The notes beneath the pieces are model-generated. The model made no database searches. It was not told the DNA's origin and worked only from the letters and a program-made list of their open reading frames with translations. Shown one piece after another: positions 46,888-59,174 of a stretch of 64,000 nt of DNA; position 1 is the first letter of the stretch, and every line of letters begins with the position of its first letter. The translations under genes and the position numbers were made by a program. Source of the stretch: a bacterium (GTDB taxonomy: Bacteria; Gemmatimonadota; Gemmatimonadetes; Longimicrobiales; RSA9). The DNA is taken from the NCBI GenBank assembly GCA_003242735.1, contig QGVH01000013.1, positions 34,172-98,171 on the forward strand. Reading direction: 5' to 3'.

Positions 46888-48918
46888 ATGACCGACCAGG
46901 ACCCCCGCACTCCGGACGCGACCGTAGCCGACGAGGGCGGCAGCAACGTGGCCGTCACCGAGCACGGGACTCGGCGGCCGCAGCGCAAGCCCGCCCGACC
47001 CGCGCGGATGCAGGTCCTCGATGAGGAGGAGTACTCGCCGGAAGAGTACGAGGAGATGCTCCGCCTCTACGAGGAGACGATGACCAACATCGAGGAGGGC
47101 GAGATCGTCCGCGCGAAGGTGCTGCGCGTCACGGACACGGCCGTCATCCTCGACGTCGGCTTCAAGAGCGAGGGCGCGGTCCCGCGGGACGAGTTCAAGA
47201 ACCCGGACGCGTTGAAGCCGGGAGACGAGGTCGAAGTCTTCCTCGAGAGCCTCGAGGACCAGGACGGCGTCGTCGTCCTCTCCAAGAAGAAGGCCGACTT
47301 CCTCCGCGTCTGGGAGAAGATCAAGCACGCCTACGAGAACGATGAGAAGGTGCCGGGCACGCTGGTCCGCAAGATCAAGGGCGGCGTGACCGTGGACCTG
47401 ATGGGCGTGGATGCTTTCCTGCCCGGCTCGCAGATCGCGCTGCGTCGGGTCCCGAACATCGAGGAGCTGATCGGCCAGACCTTCGAGTTCAAGATCATCA
47501 AGCTGAACAAGCGGCGCCGCAACATCGTCGTCAGCCGCCGGGTGATCCTCGAGCAGGAGCGCGAGCAGAAGCGCGCGCAGCTCGTCAAGGAGCTGCTGGT
47601 CGGCCAGGTGCGGCGCGGCGTCGTCAAGAACGTCACCGACTTCGGCGCCTTCATCGACCTGGGCGGCCTGGACGGCCTGCTGCACATCACGGACATGAGC
47701 TGGGGCCGCGTCGGCCACCCGTCCGAGATCGTGCAGATCGGCGACGAGCTGGACGTGAAGGTGCTGGACATCGACTGGGAGCGCGAGCGCATCTCGCTCG
47801 GGCTGAAGCAGCTCCTCCCGTATCCGTGGAAGGACGTCGAGCGCAAGTACCCGGTCGGCTCGCGTGTCCGCGGCAAGGTCGTCTCGATCACCAACTACGG
47901 CGCCTTCATCGAGCTGGAGAAGGGGATCGAGGGCCTGGTCCACATCAGCGAGATGAGCTGGACGCGCAACGTCAAGCACCCGTCGAAGCTGGTCAACATC
48001 GGTGACGAGATCGAGGCCGTCGTCCTGAAGGTGGACCGGGAGGAGGAGAAGATCTCCCTCGGCATGAAGCAGATCGAGGAGGATCCGTGGCTCGCGCTGC
48101 CGCTCAAGTACCCGACGGGCACGCGCGTCACGGGCAAGGTGCGGAACCTCACCTCCTTCGGCGCCTTCGTGGAGATCGAGCCCGGGATCGACGGCTTGAT
48201 CCATATCTCGGACATGAGCTGGACCAAGCGGATCCAGCATCCGTCCGAGGTGCTGCGGAAGGGGGACGAGGTGGAGGTCGTGGTCCTCGGCGTGGACAGC
48301 GAGAACAAGCGCATCTCGCTCGGCCTCAAGCAGACCGAGGAAGACCCGTGGATGCGCATCTCTGAGCGTTATGCGCCGGGCGTCGAGACCCGTGGCACCA
48401 TCGTCCGCTTGCTGGACAAGGGTGTCGTCGTGGACCTGGGGGATGACATCGAGGGCTTCGTGCCGCTCAGCCACCTGGGCGTGGAGAACATCCAGGACCC
48501 GGCGGACCACTTCAAGGAGGGGCAGGTCCTCGACCTGCGCGTGCTCGAGTCTGATGCGGTGAACCGTCGCATCGTGCTCGCGGTGACGGCCATCCCCGAC
48601 TTCGAGGGCGGTGCCACGCCCGAGGGCACTGAGCTCGTGGTGGAGACCGAGGTCCGGCCGACCGAGGAGCAGATCGAGGGTCAGGCCGCGGCGCCGGAGT
48701 CGGTCACGGTGGACGATGCCGTGCCGCCGGACGTGACCACGGAGCCGGCGCCGGCCGGCGAGGTCGCGGCGGCGGAGGCCGCGGGCGAGGGCGCTGAGGC
48801 GGCGACCGGCGAGGCGCCGGCGGCGGAGGCCCCGGCGAGCGGCGCTCCGGCGGCCGAGGCCGCTCCGGGAGCCAGCCAGGAGCAGGAGGCGCAGGAGACC
48901 CGGGAAGGGGAGGAGTGA
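46888..48918 (+). CDS. rpsA: 30S ribosomal protein S1
   Basis: S1 unfolds and holds mRNA on the 30S subunit. The 676-residue protein contains six S1 OB-fold repeats: two divergent ones (about residues 68-225) and four canonical ones with GAFIDLGGLDGLLHITDMS, GAFIELEKGIEGLVHISEMS, GAFVEIEPGIDGLIHISDMS and a more divergent last repeat (VVVDLGDDIEGFVPLSHLG). A charged N-terminal tail and a long Ala/Glu/Pro-rich acidic C-terminal tail (about 100 residues) extend it. AAGGAG lies 11 nt before the ATG. A strong terminator follows. Confidence 0.97.
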   Translation: MTDQDPRTPDATVADEGGSNVAVTEHGTRRPQRKPARPARMQVLDEEEYSPEEYEEMLRLYEETMTNIEEGEIVRAKVLRVTDTAVILDVGFKSEGAVPRDEFKNPDALKPGDEVEVFLESLEDQDGVVVLSKKKADFLRVWEKIKHAYENDEKVPGTLVRKIKGGVTVDLMGVDAFLPGSQIALRRVPNIEELIGQTFEFKIIKLNKRRRNIVVSRRVILEQEREQKRAQLVKELLVGQVRRGVVKNVTDFGAFIDLGGLDGLLHITDMSWGRVGHPSEIVQIGDELDVKVLDIDWERERISLGLKQLLPYPWKDVERKYPVGSRVRGKVVSITNYGAFIELEKGIEGLVHISEMSWTRNVKHPSKLVNIGDEIEAVVLKVDREEEKISLGMKQIEEDPWLALPLKYPTGTRVTGKVRNLTSFGAFVEIEPGIDGLIHISDMSWTKRIQHPSEVLRKGDEVEVVVLGVDSENKRISLGLKQTEEDPWMRISERYAPGVETRGTIVRLLDKGVVVDLGDDIEGFVPLSHLGVENIQDPADHFKEGQVLDLRVLESDAVNRRIVLAVTAIPDFEGGATPEGTELVVETEVRPTEEQIEGQAAAPESVTVDDAVPPDVTTEPAPAGEVAAAEAAGEGAEAATGEAPAAEAPASGAPAAEAAPGASQEQEAQETREGEE

Positions 48919-48962
48919 TCCTCGTCGCGGGCCGGGAAAGCGGCCCGCGCGGACGCCCCTGC

Positions 48963-49002
48963 GGGACGGGCCCGGTCGCACAGCCGGGTCCGTCCCTTTT
49001 TT
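48963..49002 (+). terminator. Intrinsic terminator of rpsA
   Basis: GGGACGGGCCCGG (48963-48975) pairs with CCGGGTCCGTCCC (48984-48996), with one G-T wobble, followed by TTTTTT (48997-49002). It lies 45 nt after the rpsA stop. Confidence 0.9.
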
Positions 49003-49062
49003 CGGGGCTGCCGGCGGGGTATCTTGTCCGCACCGCAACCCGCAGCAGAGGCGACGGAAACC

Positions 49063-50562
49063 GTGAGGAGTCCAGCAGTTCGGATCATTCGCCCCCTGGT
49101 TGTCGTCCTGCTCCTGGGCGTCTGGGCGTGTCAGAAGGCGGGGCCCCGGGCGCCGGAGCGTGGCGGCGTGCCGCCGCTCTCCCCGACCGGTGCGACGGCG
49201 GCGGAGCAGACGGCGGCGGCGGACCTGCTGATGCAGGCCCGCGAGGCGTACAACGCGGGGGATCACGCGCGGGCGAGGGAGCTCGCGGAGCAGGTCGTCG
49301 AGCGGTACCCGGGGACGCGGTCGTCGTCTCCGGCGCTGCTGCTCGCGGCGCGCGCCGCGCACGAGGCGGGCGACCACGAGGCGGCGATCGCCATGGCGCA
49401 GCGGTACGCGGGTCTGTTCCCGGCCGGCTCGCCGGACGCCCAGCCGGCGCTCGAATTGGTGGAGCGTGCCCGGGCGGCGCTCGCCGACGACGCGCCGGTG
49501 CTCATCGGCGTCATCGTGCCCCAGAGCGGCTCGCCGTACCTGAAGCAGTACGCGGACCTGGTGCTCGAGGGCGTCCGGCTCGCGGCGGAGCGTGAACGCG
49601 GTGCGGGGCGGCCGGTCGAGCTCGTCGTCGTGGACGATGGGGGCGACCCGGCCCGTGCGGCCGAGCGCATCCGCGAGCTCGAGCGACGGGGCGCCGTGGG
49701 CGTCGTGGGGCCGCTCCTCGAGGCCGGCATCGTGGCCGCGGCCCGGGCCCGCACGGACAGCGCGCTGGTCCTCATCAGCCCGACAGCGCCCGAGACCGGG
49801 GAGCGGCTCTCCAACGTCTACTCCCTCGTGGCTGGCGACACCCGGGGCGCAGAGGTGCTGGCGACGTACGCCGCGCGCACGGGTCTGCGGAACGTGGCGC
49901 TCCTCTATCCGGGGACGCGGACGTACCGTGCCCAGGCGCAGGCGTTCGCCGCCGCGCTTCAGCGTCAGGGCGGCCGGATCGTCGCCGACGTGCCGTACGA
50001 CTCCGGCACGACCACGTTCGGCGCCCAGGTCCGCCAGATCGCGGCGGCGAACCCCCAGGCCGTGTTCGTGCCCGCCCCGGAGCGGGACGTGCGCTTGATC
50101 GCGCCCCAACTCGCGTTCTATGGGCTCAAGGACCGCGGCGTCCAGGTGCTGGGGGGCGAGGCGTGGGCGTCCGACGAGGTGCTGCGGCAGGTCGAGCGCA
50201 GCTACCTCGACGGGGTCGTCGCGGCCACACCGCTGCACAAGCTCAGCCCCGAGAGCGGGTGGCGGGCGTTCACGGAACGCTACGAGTCCACCTACCGCCG
50301 CTCGCTGACCAGCGACCTGCCCGCGCTCGGCTACGACGCCGCGCAGCTCCTGATCCAGGCGCTCGGCCGCGATCGCCGCCCCGCCCCGGGGGACGTCGCC
50401 CGACGCATCGCAACCACCGCCGACCTGCGCGGCGCGACGGGCATCCTCTCCGTGCAGAACGGCACGCTGGTCCGCCGCCCCTACCTCGTGCGCATCGAGG
50501 GCGGGGAACTGATCCCCATCGGCGCCTCGGCCCTGCCGAGCGGGCCCTCGCCCGGCACCTGA
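49063..50562 (+). CDS. Lipoprotein with TPR-like and periplasmic-binding domains, LpoA-like
   Basis: The 499-residue protein has a lipoprotein signal ([14 protein letters not shown], lipid attachment on the Cys), a TPR-like helical region (about residues 45-140, [24 protein letters not shown]) and a type I periplasmic-binding fold (about 145-470, [27 protein letters not shown]). That order resembles LpoA, the outer-membrane activator of penicillin-binding protein PBP1A, more than an ABC importer; no permease or ATPase gene is adjacent. The LpoA role is an inference from architecture. The GTG start is chosen because it precedes the signal peptide directly. Confidence 0.8.
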   Translation: MRSPAVRIIRPLVVVLLLGVWACQKAGPRAPERGGVPPLSPTGATAAEQTAAADLLMQAREAYNAGDHARARELAEQVVERYPGTRSSSPALLLAARAAHEAGDHEAAIAMAQRYAGLFPAGSPDAQPALELVERARAALADDAPVLIGVIVPQSGSPYLKQYADLVLEGVRLAAERERGAGRPVELVVVDDGGDPARAAERIRELERRGAVGVVGPLLEAGIVAAARARTDSALVLISPTAPETGERLSNVYSLVAGDTRGAEVLATYAARTGLRNVALLYPGTRTYRAQAQAFAAALQRQGGRIVADVPYDSGTTTFGAQVRQIAAANPQAVFVPAPERDVRLIAPQLAFYGLKDRGVQVLGGEAWASDEVLRQVERSYLDGVVAATPLHKLSPESGWRAFTERYESTYRRSLTSDLPALGYDAAQLLIQALGRDRRPAPGDVARRIATTADLRGATGILSVQNGTLVRRPYLVRIEGGELIPIGASALPSGPSPGT

Positions 50563-50575
50563 CGCGATCCGTGCG

Positions 50576-52126
<1,551 letters not shown>

Positions 52127-52179
52127 GGCCCAGGCAAGGGCGGGGGAGGTCCGACTCACTGGATTGAGCTCTGAGGGAC

Positions 52180-55100
52180 ATGCCGTTTGTCGCCGACCTG
52201 CACGTCCACTCGAAGTACTCCCGCGCCACCAGCCGCGATCTCGACCTCGAGCACCTCGCCCGCTGGGCGCAGCTCAAGGGGATCACGGTGGTGGGGACCG
52301 GCGACTTCACGCACCCCGCCTGGTTCGCCGAGCTGAAGGAGAAGCTGGTGCCGGCGGAGGACGGGCTGTTCCGCCTGCGGGACGACCTGGCCGCCGCCGT
52401 CGAGCGCGAGGTCCCGGCGGCGTGCCGCAGGCCCGTGCGCTTCATGCTCCAGGTCGAGATCTCGAACATCTACAAGAAGGACGGGCGCGTCCGGAAAGTC
52501 CACAACCTCTGCTACGTGCCCGACTTCGATGCGGCGGAGCGGTTCCGCGAGGCCCTCGCGCGCATCGGCAACCTCGAGTCCGATGGCCGGCCGATCCTCG
52601 GCCTCGACTCGCGGGACCTGCTCGAGATCACGCTCCACAGCGACCCACGCGCGTTCCTCATCCCCGCGCACATCTGGACGCCGTGGTTCTCCGCGCTGGG
52701 CGCGCAGTCCGGCTTCGACTCCATCGAGGAGTGCTTCGGCGATCTCGCGGACCACATCTTCGCGGTGGAAACCGGCCTCTCCTCCGATCCGCCGATGAAC
52801 TGGCGGCTCTCCGCGCTGGACCGCTACGCCCTGGTCTCCAACTCGGACGCGCACTCGCCCGCGAAGCTCGGCCGCGAGGCCGTCGTGTTCGACGGCGAGC
52901 TGTCCTACGATGGCGTTGCAGGAGCCCTCCGCAGTCGCGACCCGGCGCGCTTCCTCGGCACGATCGAGTTCTTCCCGGAGGAGGGGAAGTACCACTTCGA
53001 TGGCCACCGCGCCTGCGGAGTGCGTCTCTCCCCGCAGGAGGCGCGCGAGTACGGCGGGCGCTGCCCCGCCTGCGGCAAACCGTTGACGCGCGGCGTGCTC
53101 TCCCGGGTCGAGGAGCTGGCGGACCGGCCCGACGGCGCGCGGCCGGCGACGGCAGCGCCGTACCGCTCCCTGGTGCCCATGGAGGAGGTGCTCGGCGCCG
53201 TGCTGGGCGTGGGCGCGAAGAGCCGCGCGGTCGAGCGAGAGTACACTCGCCTGCTCGGCCGCTTCGGCCCCGAGCTGGACCTGTTGTGCGACGCGCCGCT
53301 CGAGGACCTGGACCGGGTGGGCGGGCCGGTTCTCGCCGAGGCGATCCGGCGCGTCCGCGCGGGCGAGCTGCACATCGCCGCCGGCTACGACGGCGAGTAC
53401 GGCGTCATCCGGATCTTCGACGACGACGAGCGCCGCGCCCTCGCGGCGCAGACCGCGACGCTCATACCCCTCGACCCGCCCCGGGCCGGGGCGAGGGCGG
53501 GCGAGAGAACGCCCGGCGTGGTCAGGGAACGGACCACCTCCGAGGCGGCGGCCGAACCGCTCGGGGCGGCCGGACAGCCGGGCGGGCGCGCTCCCTCCCG
53601 GTCGCCCGCGGAAGGGACCCGCCGGCCCTCGCCCGCGGTGGATCTCGCCGAGCTGCCGCTGTTCGCCGGCCTGGCCGCCCCGCCCGCCGACCTGGACGAA
53701 GACCAGCGCGCCGCGGTCGAGGCCGGCGCCGAACCGCTCCTCATCCTTGCCGGCCCGGGCACCGGCAAGACCCGCGTGCTCACCCATCGCATTGCGCACT
53801 TGATCGAGCGGCAGGGCGTCCCGCCAGCAGAGCTCCTCGCCGTGACGTTCACGCGCCGCGCCGCCGGCGAGCTGCGGGAGCGACTCGAACGCCTCGTCGG
53901 GCCCGAACGCGCGGCGGCCGTCGCCGTGCGCACCTTCCACGCGTTCGGCCTGGACGTGCTCGTGAGCGCGCCCGACCTCATCGGCCGCGGCAGCGAACTG
54001 CGCGTCCTGGACGAGGAGGCACAGCTCGAGGTCCTCGCCGCCGCGACCGGGGTACGCGCGACCGAGGCGCGGCGCCTCGCGGAGGCCATCGCCCGCGCCA
54101 AGGAGCGGCTCCTCGGGCCGGATGACGTGCCCGACCCGGAGCTCGCCGATGCCTACCGCCGCTACGAGGCGGCGCTGGCCGAGGCGGGCGCCGTGGACTT
54201 CGACGACCTGATCCGCCTCGCCGTCCGGCTGCTCAGGGATCACCCGGCGGTCCGCGCAGACTGGCAGGACCGCTGCCGCTGGATCCTGGTGGACGAGTTC
54301 CAGGACGCGAGCGGCGCCCAGTTCGAGCTGCTGCGCCTCCTCGCCCCCACGGGCGAGCGCGTCACAGCCGTCGGCGACCCGGACCAGGCCATCTACGGTT
54401 TCCGGGGCGCGGACTCCACGTGCATCCGCAGGTTCGCCGAGGAGTTCCCGGGCGCCCGATCCGTCCGGCTGCGTCGCTGCTACCGCTGCACGGATCCGGT
54501 GCTGCGCGCGGCGCGCTGCGTCGTGGCGCGGGATGCGCCTCCGGACCTGCTCCGGGCCGTGAAACCCGGCGGCGCGCCGGTCCTCCTCTACGAGGCCGCG
54601 ACGGAGGACGCGGAGGCCGAGACGGTGGCGCGGGAGATCGAGCGCCTGGTCGGCGGCACCAGCCTGCTCGCCGCCCACGATGGCGCGCCCGAGCGCGACG
54701 GTTCGGGGCCCGGCGAGGTCGGCTTCGCGGAGATCGCGGTGCTGTACCGCACCCATGCCCAGGCCACGGCCCTCGAGGAGGCGCTCGGCCGCGCAGGGAT
54801 CCCGGTCCAGCGCGTGAGCACGCCGCCGGACGAGAGCCACCCCTACGACGCACGCGCCCAGCGCGTGGCGCTGATGTCGCTACACGCCTCCAAGGGGCTC
54901 GAGTTCCCCGTCGTCTTCATCACCGGCTGCGAGGATGGGCTGCTGCCGTACCGCCGGCCGGGTGCGGCGCCCGAGGATGTGGACGTGGACGAGGAGCGGC
55001 GGTTGCTCTACGTCGGCATGACCCGCGCCTCGCGGCTCCTGTTCCTCACCCGCGCCCGCCGCCGCATGCTGTACGGCGAGACCCGGCGGCCGGCGGTCTC

Positions 55101-55197
55101 GCCGTTTCTGAGCGGCGTCCCATCGGAGCTGCTGCGGCGTGTCCGCAGCGTGGCCGAGCCGCAGCGTGACATTCAGCTCGCGCTCTTCCGCACATGA
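52180..55197 (+). CDS. Fusion of an EndoQ-like PHP nuclease and a UvrD/PcrA-type helicase
   Basis: The 1005-residue protein joins two DNA-processing modules. Residues 1-430 resemble endonuclease Q: a PHP metal site starting FVADLHVHSKYSRATSRD, LVSNSDAHSPAKLG, a zinc-finger-like RCPACGKPLT near residue 294, and ELHIAAGYDGEYG. After a low-complexity linker (about 432-490), a superfamily 1 helicase follows with LAGPGTGKTRVLTHRIA (motif I), ILVDEFQDAS (II), VGDPDQAIYGFRGAD (III), MSLHASKGLEFPVV (V) and LLYVGMTRA (VI). Only about 20 residues separate the IPVQRV strand from motif V, so the usual 2B subdomain is absent. EndoQ nicks at deaminated bases, so a coupled nick-and-unwind repair enzyme is likely. 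Confidence 0.88.
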   Translation: MPFVADLHVHSKYSRATSRDLDLEHLARWAQLKGITVVGTGDFTHPAWFAELKEKLVPAEDGLFRLRDDLAAAVEREVPAACRRPVRFMLQVEISNIYKKDGRVRKVHNLCYVPDFDAAERFREALARIGNLESDGRPILGLDSRDLLEITLHSDPRAFLIPAHIWTPWFSALGAQSGFDSIEECFGDLADHIFAVETGLSSDPPMNWRLSALDRYALVSNSDAHSPAKLGREAVVFDGELSYDGVAGALRSRDPARFLGTIEFFPEEGKYHFDGHRACGVRLSPQEAREYGGRCPACGKPLTRGVLSRVEELADRPDGARPATAAPYRSLVPMEEVLGAVLGVGAKSRAVEREYTRLLGRFGPELDLLCDAPLEDLDRVGGPVLAEAIRRVRAGELHIAAGYDGEYGVIRIFDDDERRALAAQTATLIPLDPPRAGARAGERTPGVVRERTTSEAAAEPLGAAGQPGGRAPSRSPAEGTRRPSPAVDLAELPLFAGLAAPPADLDEDQRAAVEAGAEPLLILAGPGTGKTRVLTHRIAHLIERQGVPPAELLAVTFTRRAAGELRERLERLVGPERAAAVAVRTFHAFGLDVLVSAPDLIGRGSELRVLDEEAQLEVLAAATGVRATEARRLAEAIARAKERLLGPDDVPDPELADAYRRYEAALAEAGAVDFDDLIRLAVRLLRDHPAVRADWQDRCRWILVDEFQDASGAQFELLRLLAPTGERVTAVGDPDQAIYGFRGADSTCIRRFAEEFPGARSVRLRRCYRCTDPVLRAARCVVARDAPPDLLRAVKPGGAPVLLYEAATEDAEAETVAREIERLVGGTSLLAAHDGAPERDGSGPGEVGFAEIAVLYRTHAQATALEEALGRAGIPVQRVSTPPDESHPYDARAQRVALMSLHASKGLEFPVVFITGCEDGLLPYRRPGAAPEDVDVDEERRLLYVGMTRASRLLFLTRARRRMLYGETRRPAVSPFLSGVPSELLRRVRSVAEPQRDIQLALFRT

Positions 55198-55253
55198 GCG
55201 CCGTGCGGCGTCGTGGGCCGGTGTGCGACGCCGTCGGCGCCCGCGTTGCCGGT

Positions 55254-55282
55254 TTGCACGATCGGTCCCGGCGGGGTAGCAT
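55254..55282 (+). promoter_or_regulatory. Promoter of the biotin carboxylase gene, predicted leaderless
   Basis: TTGCAC (55254-55259), 17 nt and TAGCAT (55277-55282) are followed after 6 nt by the ATG at 55289. No ribosome-binding site precedes the start. Confidence 0.55.
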
Positions 55283-55288
55283 TCGGCC

Positions 55289-56779
<1,491 letters not shown>

Positions 56780-56790
56780 AATCGGTCGCC

Positions 56791-57321
56791 ATGCAGACGA
56801 TTCACGAGCCGGCGGCGCCGACGCACGGCGCGCGCAGGGCCGCGGCACGGCGCCTCTTCCGCATCGGCCTCGCGGCCGCACTCGGTGCTGCGGCTGCAGG
56901 CTGCGGCCTCGACGCTCCACCGCCCGCGGAGGGGGCGGCGGCGATGGAGCCGAAGGCGCCCGAGCCGCCCGCGCCCGAGACCACGTGGGTCCGGCTCGCG
57001 GCCCTGGGGAGCGATGCACCCCACGTTCGCCGCAAGAGCTTCACCGCCCCCGGCAACGGCTTCCGGGTCATCATCGAGCTGCGCGAGCCGAGCACCCGGC
57101 TGGCCACGGGCCGGGTCATCGCCAACATCCTGTCGCCCCGGACCACGCTACCGATCCGCACGCTCGAGACCCGGCTCCCGGCCCAGCTCGAGATGCGGGC
57201 GGACACGACGTTCGTGAAAGCCGAGCCCGGCGAGTATACGCTCTTCATCGTGCACGACTACGGCGTGCGGCAATGGTCGGTCATCGCCGAGGCGCCGCAG
57301 GTGAGCGAGGAGGTGCCGTGA
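56791..57321 (+). CDS. Putative lipoprotein of unknown function
   Basis: The 176-residue protein has a twin-Arg-containing basic N-terminus, a hydrophobic stretch and the lipobox AAAAGC, then an Ala/Pro/Glu-rich linker (about residues 45-65) and a beta-rich domain (RKSFTAPGNGFRVIIELRE, PGEYTLFIVHDYG). No family is recognised. TAGAAT 8 nt before the ATG could be a -10 for a leaderless transcript, without a good -35. The stop overlaps the RNA methyltransferase start. Confidence 0.72.
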   Translation: MQTIHEPAAPTHGARRAAARRLFRIGLAAALGAAAAGCGLDAPPPAEGAAAMEPKAPEPPAPETTWVRLAALGSDAPHVRRKSFTAPGNGFRVIIELREPSTRLATGRVIANILSPRTTLPIRTLETRLPAQLEMRADTTFVKAEPGEYTLFIVHDYGVRQWSVIAEAPQVSEEVP

Positions 57322-58622
57322 GCGCCGCCCGGCACCGGCCCGAGGAAGCGATCGTCGAGATCGGGGGCATCGCCGCAGGCGGCGCGGGCGTGGGCCGCCT
57401 GCCGGACGGCTGCGCCGTGTTCGTCCAACGCACTGCGCCCGGCGACCGCGCCCGGGTCGCCGTCGTCGAGCGCAAGCGGCGCTGGGCCCGGGCCGAGCTG
57501 CGCGAGTTGCTCAGCCCCGGGCCGCACCGCCGGCCGGCGCCGTGCCCGCACTACGACCGCTGCGGCGGCTGCACGATCGAGCACATCGACTACCCGGCTC
57601 AGCTCGGGATCAAAGCGACGATCGTCGCCGAGGCGCTCCGGCGCATCGGTGGGCTGGACGTTCCCCGGCCCGAGGTGACGCCGTCACCCCAGGAGTTCCG
57701 CTACCGGAACCGCGTCAGCTTCACGCTGCGCCGCCTCGGCGCCGGCCGCGTCGTCGCCGGGTTCCACGAAGTGGACCGGCCCGGCCGCATCGTGGACATC
57801 ACCGACGCCTGCCTGCTCCCGGAACCGGCGGTGGCCCGCGCGTGGGGCGCGCTCCGGCGCGCCTGGGGCGACGACGCCCACCGCCTCCCCTCCGGCCGCG
57901 AGCTCCGGCTCACCCTCCGCGGCGCCGCGGGCGGAGAGGTCACGCTGCTGGTGGACGGCGGCTACTCGCCCGGTCGTCCCGAGGAACTGATCGCCAGCGT
58001 CCCGGCCCTCGCCGCGATCTGGCACCGCCCCGCCGGCGCACAGGACTGGACCCTGCTCGCCGGATCCGCCACGGTCACGGAGCAGTGGTCCGACGAAGAG
58101 GTGGCCCTGAGCGGCGTCGCCTTCCTCCAGGTGAACCGCGCGGCCGCTGCGGCCCTCGAAGAACACGTCTTCACCCTCGCCCGCAGGGCGACCGGCCCGG
58201 GCGCCCGCGTCGTGGACGCGTACTGCGGCGTCGGCCTCCACGCCCGCCGCCTCGCCCGCGAAGGCGCCGCCGTCGTCGGCATCGAGCTCGACCCCAGCGC
58301 CGTCAACGAGGCCCGCCGCGCCGCGCCACCGGGCGCCGAGTTCCGGCTCGGACGGGTCGAGGACCTCCTGCCCGCCGCATTGCCGGCCGACCTGGTGATC
58401 CTCAACCCGCCGCGTCGCGGCCTCCACGCCGCCGTGCCCGAGACCCTCGTCGCCCGGCCGCCCGCACGGCTCATCTACGTGAGCTGCGACCCGGCGACCC
58501 TGGCGCGCGACCTCGCCCGGCTTCGGCCCGCGTTCCGGCTCCGGAGCCTCCACTGCTTCGACCTCTTCCCCCAGACCACCCACGTCGAGACGGTCGCGGA
58601 GCTCGAATGCGCTACGTCGTGA
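57318..58622 (+). CDS. TrmA/RlmD-family RNA uracil C5-methyltransferase
   Basis: The 434-residue protein has an N-terminal TRAM-like domain (about residues 8-62), an iron-sulfur motif CPHYDRCGGC, and a SAM methyltransferase core with FLQVNRAAAAALE, VVDAYCGVGLHARRLA, VILNPPRRGLH and the catalytic cysteine in YVSCDPATLARDL. Relatives methylate U747 or U1939 of 23S rRNA or U54 of tRNA; which one applies here is not decidable. GTG 57318 overlaps the lipoprotein stop, and the 3' end overlaps the BCCP gene. Confidence 0.92.
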   Translation: MSAARHRPEEAIVEIGGIAAGGAGVGRLPDGCAVFVQRTAPGDRARVAVVERKRRWARAELRELLSPGPHRRPAPCPHYDRCGGCTIEHIDYPAQLGIKATIVAEALRRIGGLDVPRPEVTPSPQEFRYRNRVSFTLRRLGAGRVVAGFHEVDRPGRIVDITDACLLPEPAVARAWGALRRAWGDDAHRLPSGRELRLTLRGAAGGEVTLLVDGGYSPGRPEELIASVPALAAIWHRPAGAQDWTLLAGSATVTEQWSDEEVALSGVAFLQVNRAAAAALEEHVFTLARRATGPGARVVDAYCGVGLHARRLAREGAAVVGIELDPSAVNEARRAAPPGAEFRLGRVEDLLPAALPADLVILNPPRRGLHAAVPETLVARPPARLIYVSCDPATLARDLARLRPAFRLRSLHCFDLFPQTTHVETVAELECATS

Positions 58623-59128
58623 CCCTCGCCGGCCGCACCTTCGAGGTCGTCGTGGACGGCGACTCGATCACCGTGGACGGCACGCCGGTGTCCGCCGGAC
58701 TCGTCGCCCTGCCCGGCTCGCCGCTCCGCCACCTCCTCGCAGAGGGGCGCGGCTACCTGCTCGCCGCCCGCCGCCGAGGGAGCGGCCGCTGGGCCGTGGA
58801 GCTGGACGGCCGCACCTTCGACGTCGAGGTCACCGACGAACGCACCCACGCCCTCCGCGCCGCCGCGGCCGCCGCCGCACCGCCGCCCAGGCCCAAACCG
58901 GTCTGCGCCCCCATGCCCGGCCTCATCGTCCGCGTGGAGGTCCAGCCGGGCCAGGCCGTCGAGGCCGGCCAGGGCGTCGTCATCATGGAGGCCATGAAGA
59001 TGGAGAACGAGCTCCGTGCGGAGGCACCGGGCGTCGTCTCCCGCGTCCTGGTCCAGGCCGGCCAGGCGGTGGAGAAGGGGGCCGTGCTGGTCGAGTTCGA
59101 GGCCGGCCCACGCCTCGAAACGGGATGA
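58607..59128 (+). CDS. Biotin carboxyl carrier protein of acyl-CoA carboxylase
   Basis: The 173-residue protein ends in a biotinyl domain (about residues 95-170) with the biotinylation motif EAMKMENE and the flanking [17 protein letters not shown]. The first 85 residues form a beta-rich domain ([35 protein letters not shown]) like the BT/N-terminal part of propionyl-CoA carboxylase alpha chains. It thus supplies what the separate biotin carboxylase lacks. It starts within the end of the methyltransferase gene and precedes the mutase gene. Confidence 0.92.
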   Translation: MRYVVTLAGRTFEVVVDGDSITVDGTPVSAGLVALPGSPLRHLLAEGRGYLLAARRRGSGRWAVELDGRTFDVEVTDERTHALRAAAAAAAPPPRPKPVCAPMPGLIVRVEVQPGQAVEAGQGVVIMEAMKMENELRAEAPGVVSRVLVQAGQAVEKGAVLVEFEAGPRLETG

Positions 59129-59174
59129 GATACGACGAGGCATGACGTTGAGCGACAACAGCCAGGAGCGATCC

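Noticed and set aside
52156..54840. An 894-codon minus-strand frame opposite the EndoQ-UvrD gene
   Set aside because: Shadow of a frame with complete helicase motifs.
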